Positions 17,811 to 28,957 of a stretch of DNA of 64,000 bases are shown here, one piece after another (position 1 is the first letter of the stretch; every line of letters starts with the position of its first letter). A model generated the notes under the pieces. It had not been told where the DNA came from. It did not search any database and worked only from the letters and a program-made list of their open reading frames with translations. This DNA is from Gilliamella sp. ESL0405. GTDB lineage: Bacteria; Pseudomonadota; Gammaproteobacteria; Enterobacterales; Orbaceae. Location: positions 1,860,001 through 1,924,000 of the forward strand of contig NZ_CP048265.1 of NCBI RefSeq assembly GCF_019469205.1. Direction: 5' to 3'. The position numbers were made by a program, and so were the translations under genes.

Positions 17811-19055
17811 ATGAATACCAAGTTACAACTTAAAGTTATATTTTTCTTTCAATTTTTCATCTGGGGGAGCTGGTTAATTACTTTAGGCTCTTATATGATG
17901 CGTAAATTGGAATTTACCGGCATTGAAGTTGGCTCTGTATATGGGACTATGGGAATTGCCTCATTATTTATGCCAAGTTTACTCGGCATAGTAGCCGACC
18001 GCTGGATCCCGGCTAACCGCCTTTATGTTTTATGCCACTTAATCGGCGCGATAACACTATTTTTAGCTGCTTCAATCACTTCACCATTTTTAATGATGAT
18101 TGTGATGCTTATTCACTGCTTAGCATTTATGCCAACTATCGCTATTTCAAATTCGATTTCTTACTCTTGTTTAGAGTCTCAAGGACTGGATGTTATTACA
18201 CAATTTCCGGGTATAAGAATTTATGGAACAATTGGCTTTATTGTCGCCATGTGGTTAGTTAGCTTCTTGCAATTAGAATTGAGCAACATGCAACTTTATA
18301 TTGCTGCCGGCAGCTCTATTTTACTTAGCCTTTACTCATTAACATTGCCTTTAATCCAAACCACCAAAAATGAGACCAAAGAAAAATCATTATTAAGTTC
18401 TTTGGGGCTAGATGCCTTTGTATTATTTAAACAACCTAAAATGGCGATCTTTTTTCTGTTCGCCGTACTCCTTGGTGGTATTTTACAAATAACCAATACT
18501 TTCGGTAATCCATTTTTACACGATTTTGAGAAGATCCCTGAATATGCTGATAGTTTAGTGGTCAAGTATCCTTCAGTACTGCTCTCTATTTCGCAAATTT
18601 CTGAAGTGGTATTTATCTTATTTGTCCCGTTTTTTATGAAACGTTTAGGCATTAAATATGTGATGCTAATTAGTATGTTAGCTTGGGTTGCACGATTTGG
18701 CTTATTTGCCTACGGTGATCCTTCGCCATTTGGCTTTATTTTATTGCTTTTATCGATGATAGTTTATGGTTGTGCTTTCGATTTTTATAATATTTCTGGC
18801 TCAATGTATGTTGAAAAAACCGTTTCAACCAGTATCCGCAATAGTGCGCAAGGCTTATTTATGACCATGACCAATGGTTTAGGCGCTTATTTAGGTTCGA
18901 TGATTAGTGGTATTGTTGTTGACCGTTTTACGTCAAGTGAAAATATCATCGATTGGCATAATGTGTGGTTAGTATTTGCTGGCTATTCTTTAGTTTTAGC
19001 CATTATATTTATGTTAATATTTAAAAATGACAGTGCAGAGCAAAAAACCGCTTAA
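17811..19055 (+). CDS. nupG: Nucleoside permease, NupG/NHS family
   Basis: NupG is a proton-driven importer of purine and pyrimidine nucleosides in the inner membrane. The N-terminus KLQLKVIFFFQFFIWGSWLI is the hallmark of the nucleoside:H+ symporter family, with FMPSLLGIVADRWIPANRLY as the first loop and ISGSMYVEKTV late in the protein. About twelve hydrophobic segments are present over 414 residues (E. coli 418). It stands alone between the deoD terminator and a 367-bp gap before add, so it likely has its own promoter. Its place among nucleoside phosphorylases and deaminases supports the assignment. Confidence 0.95.
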   Translation: MNTKLQLKVIFFFQFFIWGSWLITLGSYMMRKLEFTGIEVGSVYGTMGIASLFMPSLLGIVADRWIPANRLYVLCHLIGAITLFLAASITSPFLMMIVMLIHCLAFMPTIAISNSISYSCLESQGLDVITQFPGIRIYGTIGFIVAMWLVSFLQLELSNMQLYIAAGSSILLSLYSLTLPLIQTTKNETKEKSLLSSLGLDAFVLFKQPKMAIFFLFAVLLGGILQITNTFGNPFLHDFEKIPEYADSLVVKYPSVLLSISQISEVVFILFVPFFMKRLGIKYVMLISMLAWVARFGLFAYGDPSPFGFILLLLSMIVYGCAFDFYNISGSMYVEKTVSTSIRNSAQGLFMTMTNGLGAYLGSMISGIVVDRFTSSENIIDWHNVWLVFAGYSLVLAIIFMLIFKNDSAEQKTA

Positions 19056-19422
19056 GCTGCCAATTAATATACTGAGGTAAGCCTAAAAACTTACTTATGC
19101 TTATACAGCGTTAGCCATTTCATTGTTAAACCAATGTAACAAAAAATAAATGGCTAGCTAATGTATAAAATATTGAGATACAACTAAACTTAGTACCAAT
19201 ATGCTGGTAGCAATCATGATTGTTGCCAGCTCTCAAAAAAACCAACCTGCTTCACAAAAATAGCGTTAAGTCACACAAAATGTATGGAAAAGATACCCCA
19301 TATCAAGGTAAAATATCACAAGATTGCAATTGGCGATTAATCGTGACAAAAGCCACTTAGTTAGTACTTAATTTTCACTATTCTAAGTACTTAAGAAGTT
19401 TACTTAAATAGATAAATACTCG
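19056..19422. other. Intergenic region upstream of add, with two hairpins
   Basis: No gene is visible. Two structures stand out: a nested repeat at 19112-19156 (outer arms TAGCCATTT and AAATGGCTA, inner CATTG and CAATG), and a 13-bp stem at 19203-19230 (GCTGGTAGCAATC with GATTGTTGCCAGC, two G-U pairs, AT loop). Neither is followed by a T-run. The first may help end the nupG transcript; the second could be an operator or leader structure for add. A TCACA half-site lies near 19270. Confidence 0.4.
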
Positions 19423-20592
19423 ATGAATAAGCAAATAGTTCCTAAAGTCATACTCCACGAACATGTCGAAGGTAGCATTACCCCTTTTATGGCTAAAAAA
19501 TTAGCCGATAAAAATCATCTCCCTTTTCCCCAATCTTTATGTTATCAACCCGGCCAATACGATAAAAATGAATATAAAAATGGTCGCTATCAATATGATG
19601 AAACTGATTTTGTTCAATTTATTCAAACCTACGACACTGTTTCAAATTTCGTCAAAACGCCCGAAGATTACTACCTCATTACTTATGATTTTCTAAGCAG
19701 AAATGCTAAACAAGGTTTAATATACTGCGAACTGTTTTTGTCACCCTATCATATCTGTGCAACGCACACCGATAATCAAGTCATTTGGGATCAACAAAGA
19801 TTTCATCAAACACTAAAACAAATGGATAAGGCGATTATTGATGTTCAAAAAGAACATAATATTACTGTCAGATACCATGTAATTGGCGTACGTCATCTAG
19901 GTGTTGATGTGGTGTACGATACACTACAATTTATTGAAAATAATCCTCATCCATTTATTACCGGATTTAATATCGCTGGTAATGAGAAAGCCGGCCATTT
20001 TGATGATTTTGAAAAGGCTCATCAACTTGCGTCTAAATTGAATTTAAAAAAATCTTATCATGCTGGTGAGATTGATTGTGCTGAAAGTATTATTCAAGCA
20101 CTGAAACATGGTGCAGACCGAATCGGGCATGGTATTCGTGCCATTGAAGATCAAAAACTCATTGATGAGTTAGTCAGCAAAAAAATCACACTCGAAATCG
20201 CCCTTACCAGTAACCGAATTTTAGTCAATGAATTACATGGTGATATCCACAATCATCCGGTACGACAACTTTATGATAAAGGCGTGCCTATTACCTTAAA
20301 TACTGATGATGCCGGCATTTTTGGTACTGATATTGAAAAAGAGTACCATTTGGCGCAATCGATTTTTAACTTTACTCGATTGGAATTACTCGATATTACG
20401 CTATGCGGTATCGATGCCGCTTTTGTTGAAGATGCGGAAAAAATGCGATTAACCGATTTAGCACTGTCATTTTTTACCGAAAATGATAAGCATTGTTTAC
20501 AATTGGCAATCAACAATCATCAATATCACCCCGCCATAATTGAGCGATTTATCAAATATCAAAATAGATTATTAGTACTTGTTAATGAATAA
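19423..20592 (+). CDS. add: Adenosine deaminase family protein
   Basis: This metal-dependent amidohydrolase should convert adenosine or deoxyadenosine to the inosine forms. The first zinc ligands are His12 and His14 in LHEHVEGS, the third is His213 in HAGE with Glu216 as proton shuttle, His236 lies in RIGHG, and Asp295-Asp296 in LNTDD complete the site. It is 389 residues, about 55 longer than E. coli Add, mainly from inserted sequence between residues 35 and 130. The segment TLEIALTSN keeps TSN but lacks the usual Cys seen before it in other members. It lies 24 bases upstream of cpdB, in a nucleoside-salvage run. Adenine or a modified adenosine as substrate cannot be excluded. Confidence 0.85.
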   Translation: MNKQIVPKVILHEHVEGSITPFMAKKLADKNHLPFPQSLCYQPGQYDKNEYKNGRYQYDETDFVQFIQTYDTVSNFVKTPEDYYLITYDFLSRNAKQGLIYCELFLSPYHICATHTDNQVIWDQQRFHQTLKQMDKAIIDVQKEHNITVRYHVIGVRHLGVDVVYDTLQFIENNPHPFITGFNIAGNEKAGHFDDFEKAHQLASKLNLKKSYHAGEIDCAESIIQALKHGADRIGHGIRAIEDQKLIDELVSKKITLEIALTSNRILVNELHGDIHNHPVRQLYDKGVPITLNTDDAGIFGTDIEKEYHLAQSIFNFTRLELLDITLCGIDAAFVEDAEKMRLTDLALSFFTENDKHCLQLAINNHQYHPAIIERFIKYQNRLLVLVNE

Positions 20593-20616
20593 CAATATTG
20601 CGAAAAGGAGATGTAC

Positions 20617-23018
<2,402 letters not shown>

Positions 23019-23090
23019 TTTTTACCAAACAAGACACTACGATATTTAAGGTTTTAGCGATTACCTGTGTTTATTGTCGTTGCTACTATT

Positions 23091-23110
23091 AAGCCGATGT
23101 TTTTCGGCTT
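23091..23110 (+). terminator. Short hairpin between cdd and pdp
   Basis: AAGCCGA and TCGGCTT form a 7-bp stem with a T-rich loop. It is not followed by a T-run, so it may only attenuate read-through into pdp or stabilise the cdd mRNA end. Confidence 0.35.
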
Positions 23111-23185
23111 ATCCAAAGTAATTAACACGCTATATAAACCAAACAAATAGCTAATTAGTTTTATTGTTATAAAGAGAGAATATTA

Positions 23186-24487
23186 ATGAGATTTGTAGAT
23201 ATTATTGAAAAAAAACGTGATGGTAACCCTCTTACTACTGAAGAGATCCAATTTTTCATCACCAATTATACCAACGGTACCATTCCCGATTATCAAGTCA
23301 GTGCCTTACTTATGGCTATCTACTATCAAGGTATGACATCAAAAGAGTGTGCAGACCTTACCAGTGCAATGATGTATTCTGGTGAAACTGTTGATCTATC
23401 TTCAATCAAAGGTATCAAAGTTGATAAACATTCAACTGGAGGCGTTGGCGATACTACCACTTTAGTACTTGCCCCATTAGTTGCTGCATTAGGTGTACCG
23501 GTAGCGAAAATGTCGGGACGAGGCCTTGGTCATACCGGCGGTACAAATGATAAATTTGAATCGATTGCAGGATTTCAAATTGAATTAGGTAAACAAGAAT
23601 TTATTAATCAAGTTAATGAAAAAGGTGTAGCTGTTATTGGACAATCAGGTAACTTAACTCCAGCAGATAAAAAGCTTTATTCATTACGTGATGTGACAGC
23701 AACTGTTAACTCTATTCCACTCATTGCCAGCTCCATTATGAGTAAAAAACTAGCCGCTGGCGCTGATGCCATTGTGCTAGATGTTAAAACCGGTGACGGC
23801 GCACTTATGAAGAGCATGGAGGATTCAGAAAAATTAGCCCGTGAAATGGTCAGCATCGGTAACCAAATTGGTCGTAGAACTATGGCAATCATTTCCGATA
23901 TGTCACAACCTCTCGGATTTGCTATTGGTAATGCTTTAGAAGTTAAAGAAGCAATTGATACGTTAAAAGGACAAGGTCCAGCAGATTTAACGGAGTTAGT
24001 GTTAACACTTGGTAGTCAAATGGTTGTGCTTGCCGATAAAGCGAAAACGTTAGATGAAGCCAGAGAAAAACTTCAAGCTGTGATCCAAAACGGTCAAGCG
24101 ATTGAAAAATTCAAAACCTTGATTGAAGCACAAGGTGGCGACAGTTCTGTGGTTGATCACCCTGAAAAATTAGCTAGAGCACCATACCAAATTGCTTTAC
24201 CGGCACTAAAATCCGGGTATGTTTCACGTATTGTTGCCGATCAAATCGGTATTGCAGCTATGCAATTAGGTGCCGGACGTGCCACTAAGGATGATGTTAT
24301 CGATCCTGCTGTTGGCATTGTGTTGCATAAAAAAGTGGGAGATAAAGTTGAGCAAGGCGAGGCGTTACTCACTATCCACGCTAACACAGATAAACTTGAT
24401 GCAATTAAACAAAAATTGTATGACAACATTACAATCAGTGATAGCGCTAAAGAACCACAATTAATTTATAAAATAATAACTGAATAA
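23186..24487 (+). CDS. pdp: Pyrimidine-nucleoside phosphorylase, Firmicutes (Pdp) type
   Basis: Pdp cleaves uridine, deoxyuridine and thymidine with phosphate. The protein, 433 residues, matches Bacillus subtilis Pdp from end to end in my recall: [19 protein letters not shown], the phosphate site [10 protein letters not shown] at 80-89, [11 protein letters not shown] at 110-120, [28 protein letters not shown] and [21 protein letters not shown]. coli DeoA (440) is clearly more distant, for example SSLAPADKRFY and TDMNQVLASSAGN at the corresponding places. Broad uridine/thymidine specificity is expected, so it may replace both DeoA and Udp. ushA follows 31 bases later. This is the clearest transfer candidate in the window. 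Confidence 0.93.
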   Translation: MRFVDIIEKKRDGNPLTTEEIQFFITNYTNGTIPDYQVSALLMAIYYQGMTSKECADLTSAMMYSGETVDLSSIKGIKVDKHSTGGVGDTTTLVLAPLVAALGVPVAKMSGRGLGHTGGTNDKFESIAGFQIELGKQEFINQVNEKGVAVIGQSGNLTPADKKLYSLRDVTATVNSIPLIASSIMSKKLAAGADAIVLDVKTGDGALMKSMEDSEKLAREMVSIGNQIGRRTMAIISDMSQPLGFAIGNALEVKEAIDTLKGQGPADLTELVLTLGSQMVVLADKAKTLDEAREKLQAVIQNGQAIEKFKTLIEAQGGDSSVVDHPEKLARAPYQIALPALKSGYVSRIVADQIGIAAMQLGAGRATKDDVIDPAVGIVLHKKVGDKVEQGEALLTIHANTDKLDAIKQKLYDNITISDSAKEPQLIYKIITE

Positions 24488-24518
24488 TCATTTTATAAAA
24501 GGATTTAGGAACACTACC

Positions 24519-26204
24519 ATGAATGGTTTAAAATTAAATAAAAAATTATCACTACTGTTTATCTTAGGGCTTTTTTCAGTCAATGCGATTGCAGCTGTAG
24601 CAACCAAACAATCAATCGCCCCTACTTGGAAAAAAAACAAGCCTTACTCGTTTACAATTTTGCATACTAACGATCATCATGGTCGTTTTTGGCAAAATGA
24701 TATTGGCGAATATGGGCTTGCAGCTCAAAAAACAGTAGTGGATGAAATTCGAAAAGAGGTAACCGCCAAAGGGGGCAAGTTATTGCTGCTATCCGGTGGT
24801 GACATTAATACTGGTGTTCCTGAATCAGATGTGCTTCAAGCTAAACCTGATTTTATTGGCATGAATGAAATTGGTTATGATGCCATGGCAGTGGGTAATC
24901 ATGAATTTGATCACCCTTTATCGATTATTCGTGAGCAACAAAAATGGGCACATTTCCCTTTTTTATCAGCCAATACTTACTTTAAAGGCACAAACAATCG
25001 TGTGTTTGATGCCTATAAAATGTTTGACTTAAATGGTATTAAAGTGGCAGTTTTTGGTTTAACCACTGATGATACGATTTACTTAGCGTCTCCTAAAAAT
25101 ACCGACGGTGTTGAATTTCGCCAAACGTTACCCGAGGCGCAAAAAATTATCGCTCAGATCAAAAAAACTGAACGGCCGGATATGATTATTGCCGTAACCC
25201 ATATGGGACACTTTGAAAATGGTGAACACGGCACAATGGCTCCGGGTGATGTTGAATTAGCCAGAGGCTTAGAAACCGGCGATCTTGATATGATTGTTGG
25301 CGGTCATTCTCAAAATCCTGTTTGTATGGCAAGTAGCAATAAGCGTATTACCGAATATGTTCCGGGGACACCATGTTCACCGGATCAACAAAATGGTACA
25401 TGGATTGTGCAAGCGCATGAGTGGGGTAAATATGTCGGCCGAGCAGATTTTGTCTTTTTAAACGGCAAAATTACATTACAAAATTATCAACTCATACCAA
25501 TTAATTTAAAAAAAGAAGTCGATAATGGCAACGACACGAAAAAGCTTGAGTACTATACTAAGCAGATAGCGCAAGATGAACAGCTATTTGAAAAACTAAA
25601 ACCTTATCAAGAACAAGGTAAACAACAGTTATTAGTTAAAAGTGGCGAGTTAATTGGTCGACTCGAAGGCGAGCGCAGTGTTGTTCGATATCAACAAAGC
25701 AATCTAGGACAGTTATTACTTAGCGCTTTTATTGAAAAAACACATGCTGATGTTGGCATTATGGCTGGCGGTATGATTCGTGATTCACTCATTGAAGGTG
25801 ACATAACTTATCGTGATATCTTGAAAGTTGAGCCGTTTGGTAATAGTGTGGTTTATTTCGAACTAACAGGAAGTGAATTAATTGATTACTTGAAAGTGGC
25901 GTTAAGCAAAAAACAGGGATCAGGCGGTTTTACCCACTTAAAAAATATTACCTTAACGCGTTCAGGCAATAATATAGAAGAGGTAAAAATCAATAATGAG
26001 CCGATTGACTTGCAGAAAATGTATCGGGTTGCAACATTAGATTTTCTAGCAGCAGGTGGTGATGGTTATCCGATCATGAATAAACTACCAACGTTTGTTG
26101 ATACCGGTTATCGTGAGGCTGATGCGGTGCGTCAATATTTTGAAGAACATTCGCCAATTAATGCAGCCGATTACGAGCCAACACAATTTATTATTGATAA
26201 ATAA
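24519..26204 (+). CDS. ushA: 5'-nucleotidase/UDP-sugar hydrolase, periplasmic
   Basis: UshA removes phosphate from 5'-nucleotides and cleaves UDP-sugars in the periplasm. A signal peptide is present (KLSLLFILGLFSVNAIAA). The metal site shows in LHTNDHHGRFW, GGDINTGVPESD, GNHEFDHP and VGGHSQNPVC. The two Cys in NPVCMAS and PGTPCSPDQQ match the disulfide of E. coli UshA. The C-terminal nucleotide-binding domain has GGMIRDSLIEGDITYRD and FLAAGGDGYP. Length is 561 (E. coli 550). It sits directly downstream of pdp, so pyrimidine nucleosides released outside would feed the adjacent phosphorylase once imported. Confidence 0.96.
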   Translation: MNGLKLNKKLSLLFILGLFSVNAIAAVATKQSIAPTWKKNKPYSFTILHTNDHHGRFWQNDIGEYGLAAQKTVVDEIRKEVTAKGGKLLLLSGGDINTGVPESDVLQAKPDFIGMNEIGYDAMAVGNHEFDHPLSIIREQQKWAHFPFLSANTYFKGTNNRVFDAYKMFDLNGIKVAVFGLTTDDTIYLASPKNTDGVEFRQTLPEAQKIIAQIKKTERPDMIIAVTHMGHFENGEHGTMAPGDVELARGLETGDLDMIVGGHSQNPVCMASSNKRITEYVPGTPCSPDQQNGTWIVQAHEWGKYVGRADFVFLNGKITLQNYQLIPINLKKEVDNGNDTKKLEYYTKQIAQDEQLFEKLKPYQEQGKQQLLVKSGELIGRLEGERSVVRYQQSNLGQLLLSAFIEKTHADVGIMAGGMIRDSLIEGDITYRDILKVEPFGNSVVYFELTGSELIDYLKVALSKKQGSGGFTHLKNITLTRSGNNIEEVKINNEPIDLQKMYRVATLDFLAAGGDGYPIMNKLPTFVDTGYREADAVRQYFEEHSPINAADYEPTQFIIDK

Positions 26205-26221
26205 ATTTTTAGATTTAACGC

Positions 26222-26298
26222 TCCTTGATAGTCAAACTTGCAGATAGGTTGTTGATTGATTTTACCCAATAACTAACATGGCTGATTGCTATCAAGGA
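26222..26298. repeat. 10-bp inverted repeat spanning the ushA-yjjI gap
   Basis: TCCTTGATAG (26222-26231) recurs as its exact complement CTATCAAGGA (26289-26298), 57 bases apart. Each arm contains an FNR-type half-site core TTGAT/ATCAA. It could be a looping operator pair or a weak long-loop terminator after ushA. Confidence 0.45.
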
Positions 26299-26330
26299 TT
26301 GAACATTAACAAGATTTTAATATACTTGCT
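26282..26330 (+). promoter_or_regulatory. FNR-like site and promoter for yjjI-yjjW
   Basis: CTGAT-TGCT-ATCAA (26282-26295) differs from the FNR consensus TTGAT-N4-ATCAA at one base. A -10-like TAATAT lies at 26318-26323, predicting a start near 26330. The FNR-like site is then centred at -41.5, the standard class II activating position. Anaerobic induction suits an oxygen-sensitive glycyl-radical enzyme. Confidence 0.6.
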
Positions 26331-26348
26331 TTGTGCACTGAGGTAATT

Positions 26349-27896
26349 ATGCAAATGAATGAATTTCAACAAAACTGTTATGATATTGTCACCGACCCCA
26401 ATTTATCACCTAAACAAAAAGCCAATTTACTGGCATTAGCGGCGGAAAATAATTTACCTTATGTTGATTTAGATAGCGAAACACAAAATGCCCTTAATGA
26501 GCGAGTGATTTGTGATATGTACGAAGGCCATGCGCCTTACAAACCTCGTTATGTCCTGCCGGATTATGCAAAATTTCTTAAACAAGGGTCTGAGTATTTA
26601 GAACTTGAGCCGGCCAAAAACTTTGATGATGCAATAAATATGCTGACCATTGCTTATCATCATGTACCGTCTGTCACCGGTATCCCCGTTTATCTGGGGT
26701 GTTTAGATCAAGTATTACTCCCTTATGTGGGTGATTTAACCGAAGATGAACTTTATCAACGATTAAGACATTTCTGGATAATGTTAGATCGTAATTTGCC
26801 CGATGCCTTTATGCATGCAAATATTGGTCCTTATGATAATATCATCTGCCGTTTGATCTTAAGAATTGATCGAGAACTTAAACAAGTTGCGCCTAATTTA
26901 ACTTTTATTTATGACGAAGATATCACGCCGGAAGCATTATTATCCGTTGCGATTGAAAACATTTGTGAAACGGCTAAACCACATATAGCCAATAATAAGA
27001 TGATCAAAAAAGATTTTGATGAGAAAGGCTATGGCGTTGTCAGCTGTTATAATTCTCTACCAATTGCCGGAGGGGGCAGTACCCTTTCAAGAATTAACTT
27101 AAAAGAAGTTGCGCTACGCAGTAAAAATATTGAGGACTTTTTACAAAATAGTTTACCTTTGTATTGCCAATTACAACTAAATTTAATCAAAGCCCGTTCA
27201 GCATTTTTGTTTGAAAAATCGAACTTCTTTCAAAATAGTTTCTTAATCAAAGAAGGGCTGATTGATGCTAACCGATTTGCGCCAATGTTTGGCATTTACG
27301 CCATGGCAGAAGCAGTTAATATTCTTCAGGAAAAATCGGGCCTTAGCGGTCGCTATGGTCAGGATGAAGATGCCAATGAATTAGCGACCACAATATCAAA
27401 ACAGCTTGCTGATTTTGTCGAGACTCATGATATTAAATACGCATGGAAAGGCAAAGCGATGCTCCATGCCCAATCCGGTATTAGTACTGATAGGGGCGCC
27501 ACACCGGGATTACGTATTCCTTATGGCCATGAGCCAGATCCGGTTACTCATATCATGGCGCTTTTTAAACATCACCATTACTATACCTCTGGCATTAGTG
27601 ATATTTTAACGATCGACGAAACGATTAAAAATAATCCTTCAGCGTTATTACAGATTTGTAAAGCAGCATTTAAGTTTGGTTTTCGTGAATTTACTGCCAA
27701 TATCAGTGGTAACGATCTTGTTCGGGTAACAGGCTACATGGTGAGATTATCTGATATTAAAAAATATAAAGAAGAAGGTTCCCGTATCAATACCACGTTT
27801 TTAGGTAGCGAGGCTGCACAAGATACAGTGAATAACAGTTATTTATGCCGCACACCACGGGTTATAAGTCATGAACAAGTCATGGGCAATCGTTAA
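26349..27896 (+). CDS. yjjI: YjjI-family glycyl radical enzyme, substrate unknown
   Basis: YjjI belongs to the glycyl radical enzyme superfamily (DUF3029) and is about 515 residues, the same as E. coli YjjI (516). The likely active-site Cys is 233 in GVVSCYNSLPIAGGGST, and the radical glycine is about 462 in RVTGYMVRL near the C-terminus. Such enzymes generate a thiyl radical to break C-C, C-O or C-N bonds and work only without oxygen. The function of YjjI is not established. I start it at the ATG at 26349, five bases after GAGG; a TTG at 26331 is possible. The activase gene overlaps its 3' end. In E. coli yjjI-yjjW also lies beside the deo genes, as it does here. Confidence 0.93.
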   Translation: MQMNEFQQNCYDIVTDPNLSPKQKANLLALAAENNLPYVDLDSETQNALNERVICDMYEGHAPYKPRYVLPDYAKFLKQGSEYLELEPAKNFDDAINMLTIAYHHVPSVTGIPVYLGCLDQVLLPYVGDLTEDELYQRLRHFWIMLDRNLPDAFMHANIGPYDNIICRLILRIDRELKQVAPNLTFIYDEDITPEALLSVAIENICETAKPHIANNKMIKKDFDEKGYGVVSCYNSLPIAGGGSTLSRINLKEVALRSKNIEDFLQNSLPLYCQLQLNLIKARSAFLFEKSNFFQNSFLIKEGLIDANRFAPMFGIYAMAEAVNILQEKSGLSGRYGQDEDANELATTISKQLADFVETHDIKYAWKGKAMLHAQSGISTDRGATPGLRIPYGHEPDPVTHIMALFKHHHYYTSGISDILTIDETIKNNPSALLQICKAAFKFGFREFTANISGNDLVRVTGYMVRLSDIKKYKEEGSRINTTFLGSEAAQDTVNNSYLCRTPRVISHEQVMGNR

Positions 27897-28740
27897 TAAA
27901 CTTTTACCCTTTTCATGTGTTGACGGGCCAGGAAACCGATTAGTTATATTTTTACAAGGATGCAATTTTAAATGCTTAAATTGCCACAATCCCTATACCA
28001 TATCATTTTGTCGGGATTGTGGCGATTGTGTGACTGCATGTCCACACCAAGCGCTAACATTCAGTAATAATAAAGTTATCTGGCAAAGCTCCGCTTGCCA
28101 ACAATGCGATACTTGTATAAATACTTGTTTATACCATTCAACGCCGATGACTTATCGTTACAGTGTTGAAGAGATTTTAATCATCATTCGCAAGTATCTG
28201 CCCTTTTTAAATGGCATAACCCTCAGTGGTGGTGAAGCAACGCTACAATTACCCTTTATTGAAAAGCTCTTCACAGCGATTAAACAAGCCAATGATTTAA
28301 AACACCTTAGCTGTTTTGTTGACAGTAATGGCTATCTTCCCCAACTGGGCTGGCAAAAAATAGCCAATGTCATGGACGGCGCCATGATTGATCTTAAAGC
28401 ATGGGATAATCAAGTACATGTTGCTTTAACCGGTAGAGATAATGTAAGAGTTAAACAGTCGATTGAATATCTTGCAAAAATCAATAAATTGTATGAAGTT
28501 CGATTTCTCATCATTCCCAAACACACCGACTTACAGGACAATGCCAAACATTTAGCCAATTTTTTAAAGCAGTTCGATGCTAATATAAAAATTAGAATTA
28601 ATGCATTTCATAATCATGGTGTTAGTGGTGTAGCCAAAACATGGCAAAGCGCATCAAAACAGCATATCGAAAATTTTGCTATGGAGTTAAAACAATTTGG
28701 TCTGAAAAATATTGTTTTGCCAGCGGTTTATTTATCATAA
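27871..28740 (+). CDS. yjjW: YjjW-family glycyl radical enzyme activase
   Basis: This radical-SAM enzyme should install the glycyl radical on YjjI. The SAM cluster is Cys31-X3-Cys35-X2-Cys38 (QGCNFKCLNC), and two ferredoxin-like clusters follow: Cys47, 50, 53, 57 and Cys76, 79, 82, 86. The segment LSGGEATLQ is the usual GGE motif of SAM binding. Length is 289 residues. Its ATG lies 26 bases inside the 3' end of yjjI, so the two proteins are translationally coupled. All cysteines needed for the clusters are present, so the pair looks functional. A bidirectional terminator follows. Confidence 0.94.
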   Translation: MNKSWAIVNKLLPFSCVDGPGNRLVIFLQGCNFKCLNCHNPYTISFCRDCGDCVTACPHQALTFSNNKVIWQSSACQQCDTCINTCLYHSTPMTYRYSVEEILIIIRKYLPFLNGITLSGGEATLQLPFIEKLFTAIKQANDLKHLSCFVDSNGYLPQLGWQKIANVMDGAMIDLKAWDNQVHVALTGRDNVRVKQSIEYLAKINKLYEVRFLIIPKHTDLQDNAKHLANFLKQFDANIKIRINAFHNHGVSGVAKTWQSASKQHIENFAMELKQFGLKNIVLPAVYLS

Positions 28741-28846
28741 TAGCGTTTTTTTAATGAGTGTGTGCTTAAAAAAACATTAACAGGCTTATTATAAAAATTC
28801 CAAAATAATGGCTTAAATTTTTTACCTCATGAGATTATTGAAATAA

Positions 28847-28875
28847 AAATGAGCAGGTTGAAAACCTGCTCATTT
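28847..28875. terminator. Bidirectional terminator, yjjW / secreted protein gene
   Basis: AAATGAGCAGGTT and AACCTGCTCATTT form a 13-bp perfect stem with a 3-base loop. On the minus strand it is followed by TTTTTATTT, giving a good terminator for the gene at 28958-30427; on the plus strand the T-run is weaker (ATTTGATT). Confidence 0.85.
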
Positions 28876-28957
28876 GATTAACAGCAAAATCAAAGATTAA
28901 GATAAATCATTAATATCTGTTTAGATTTTTTAAAAAATAGCTAATTGTATATCAACG

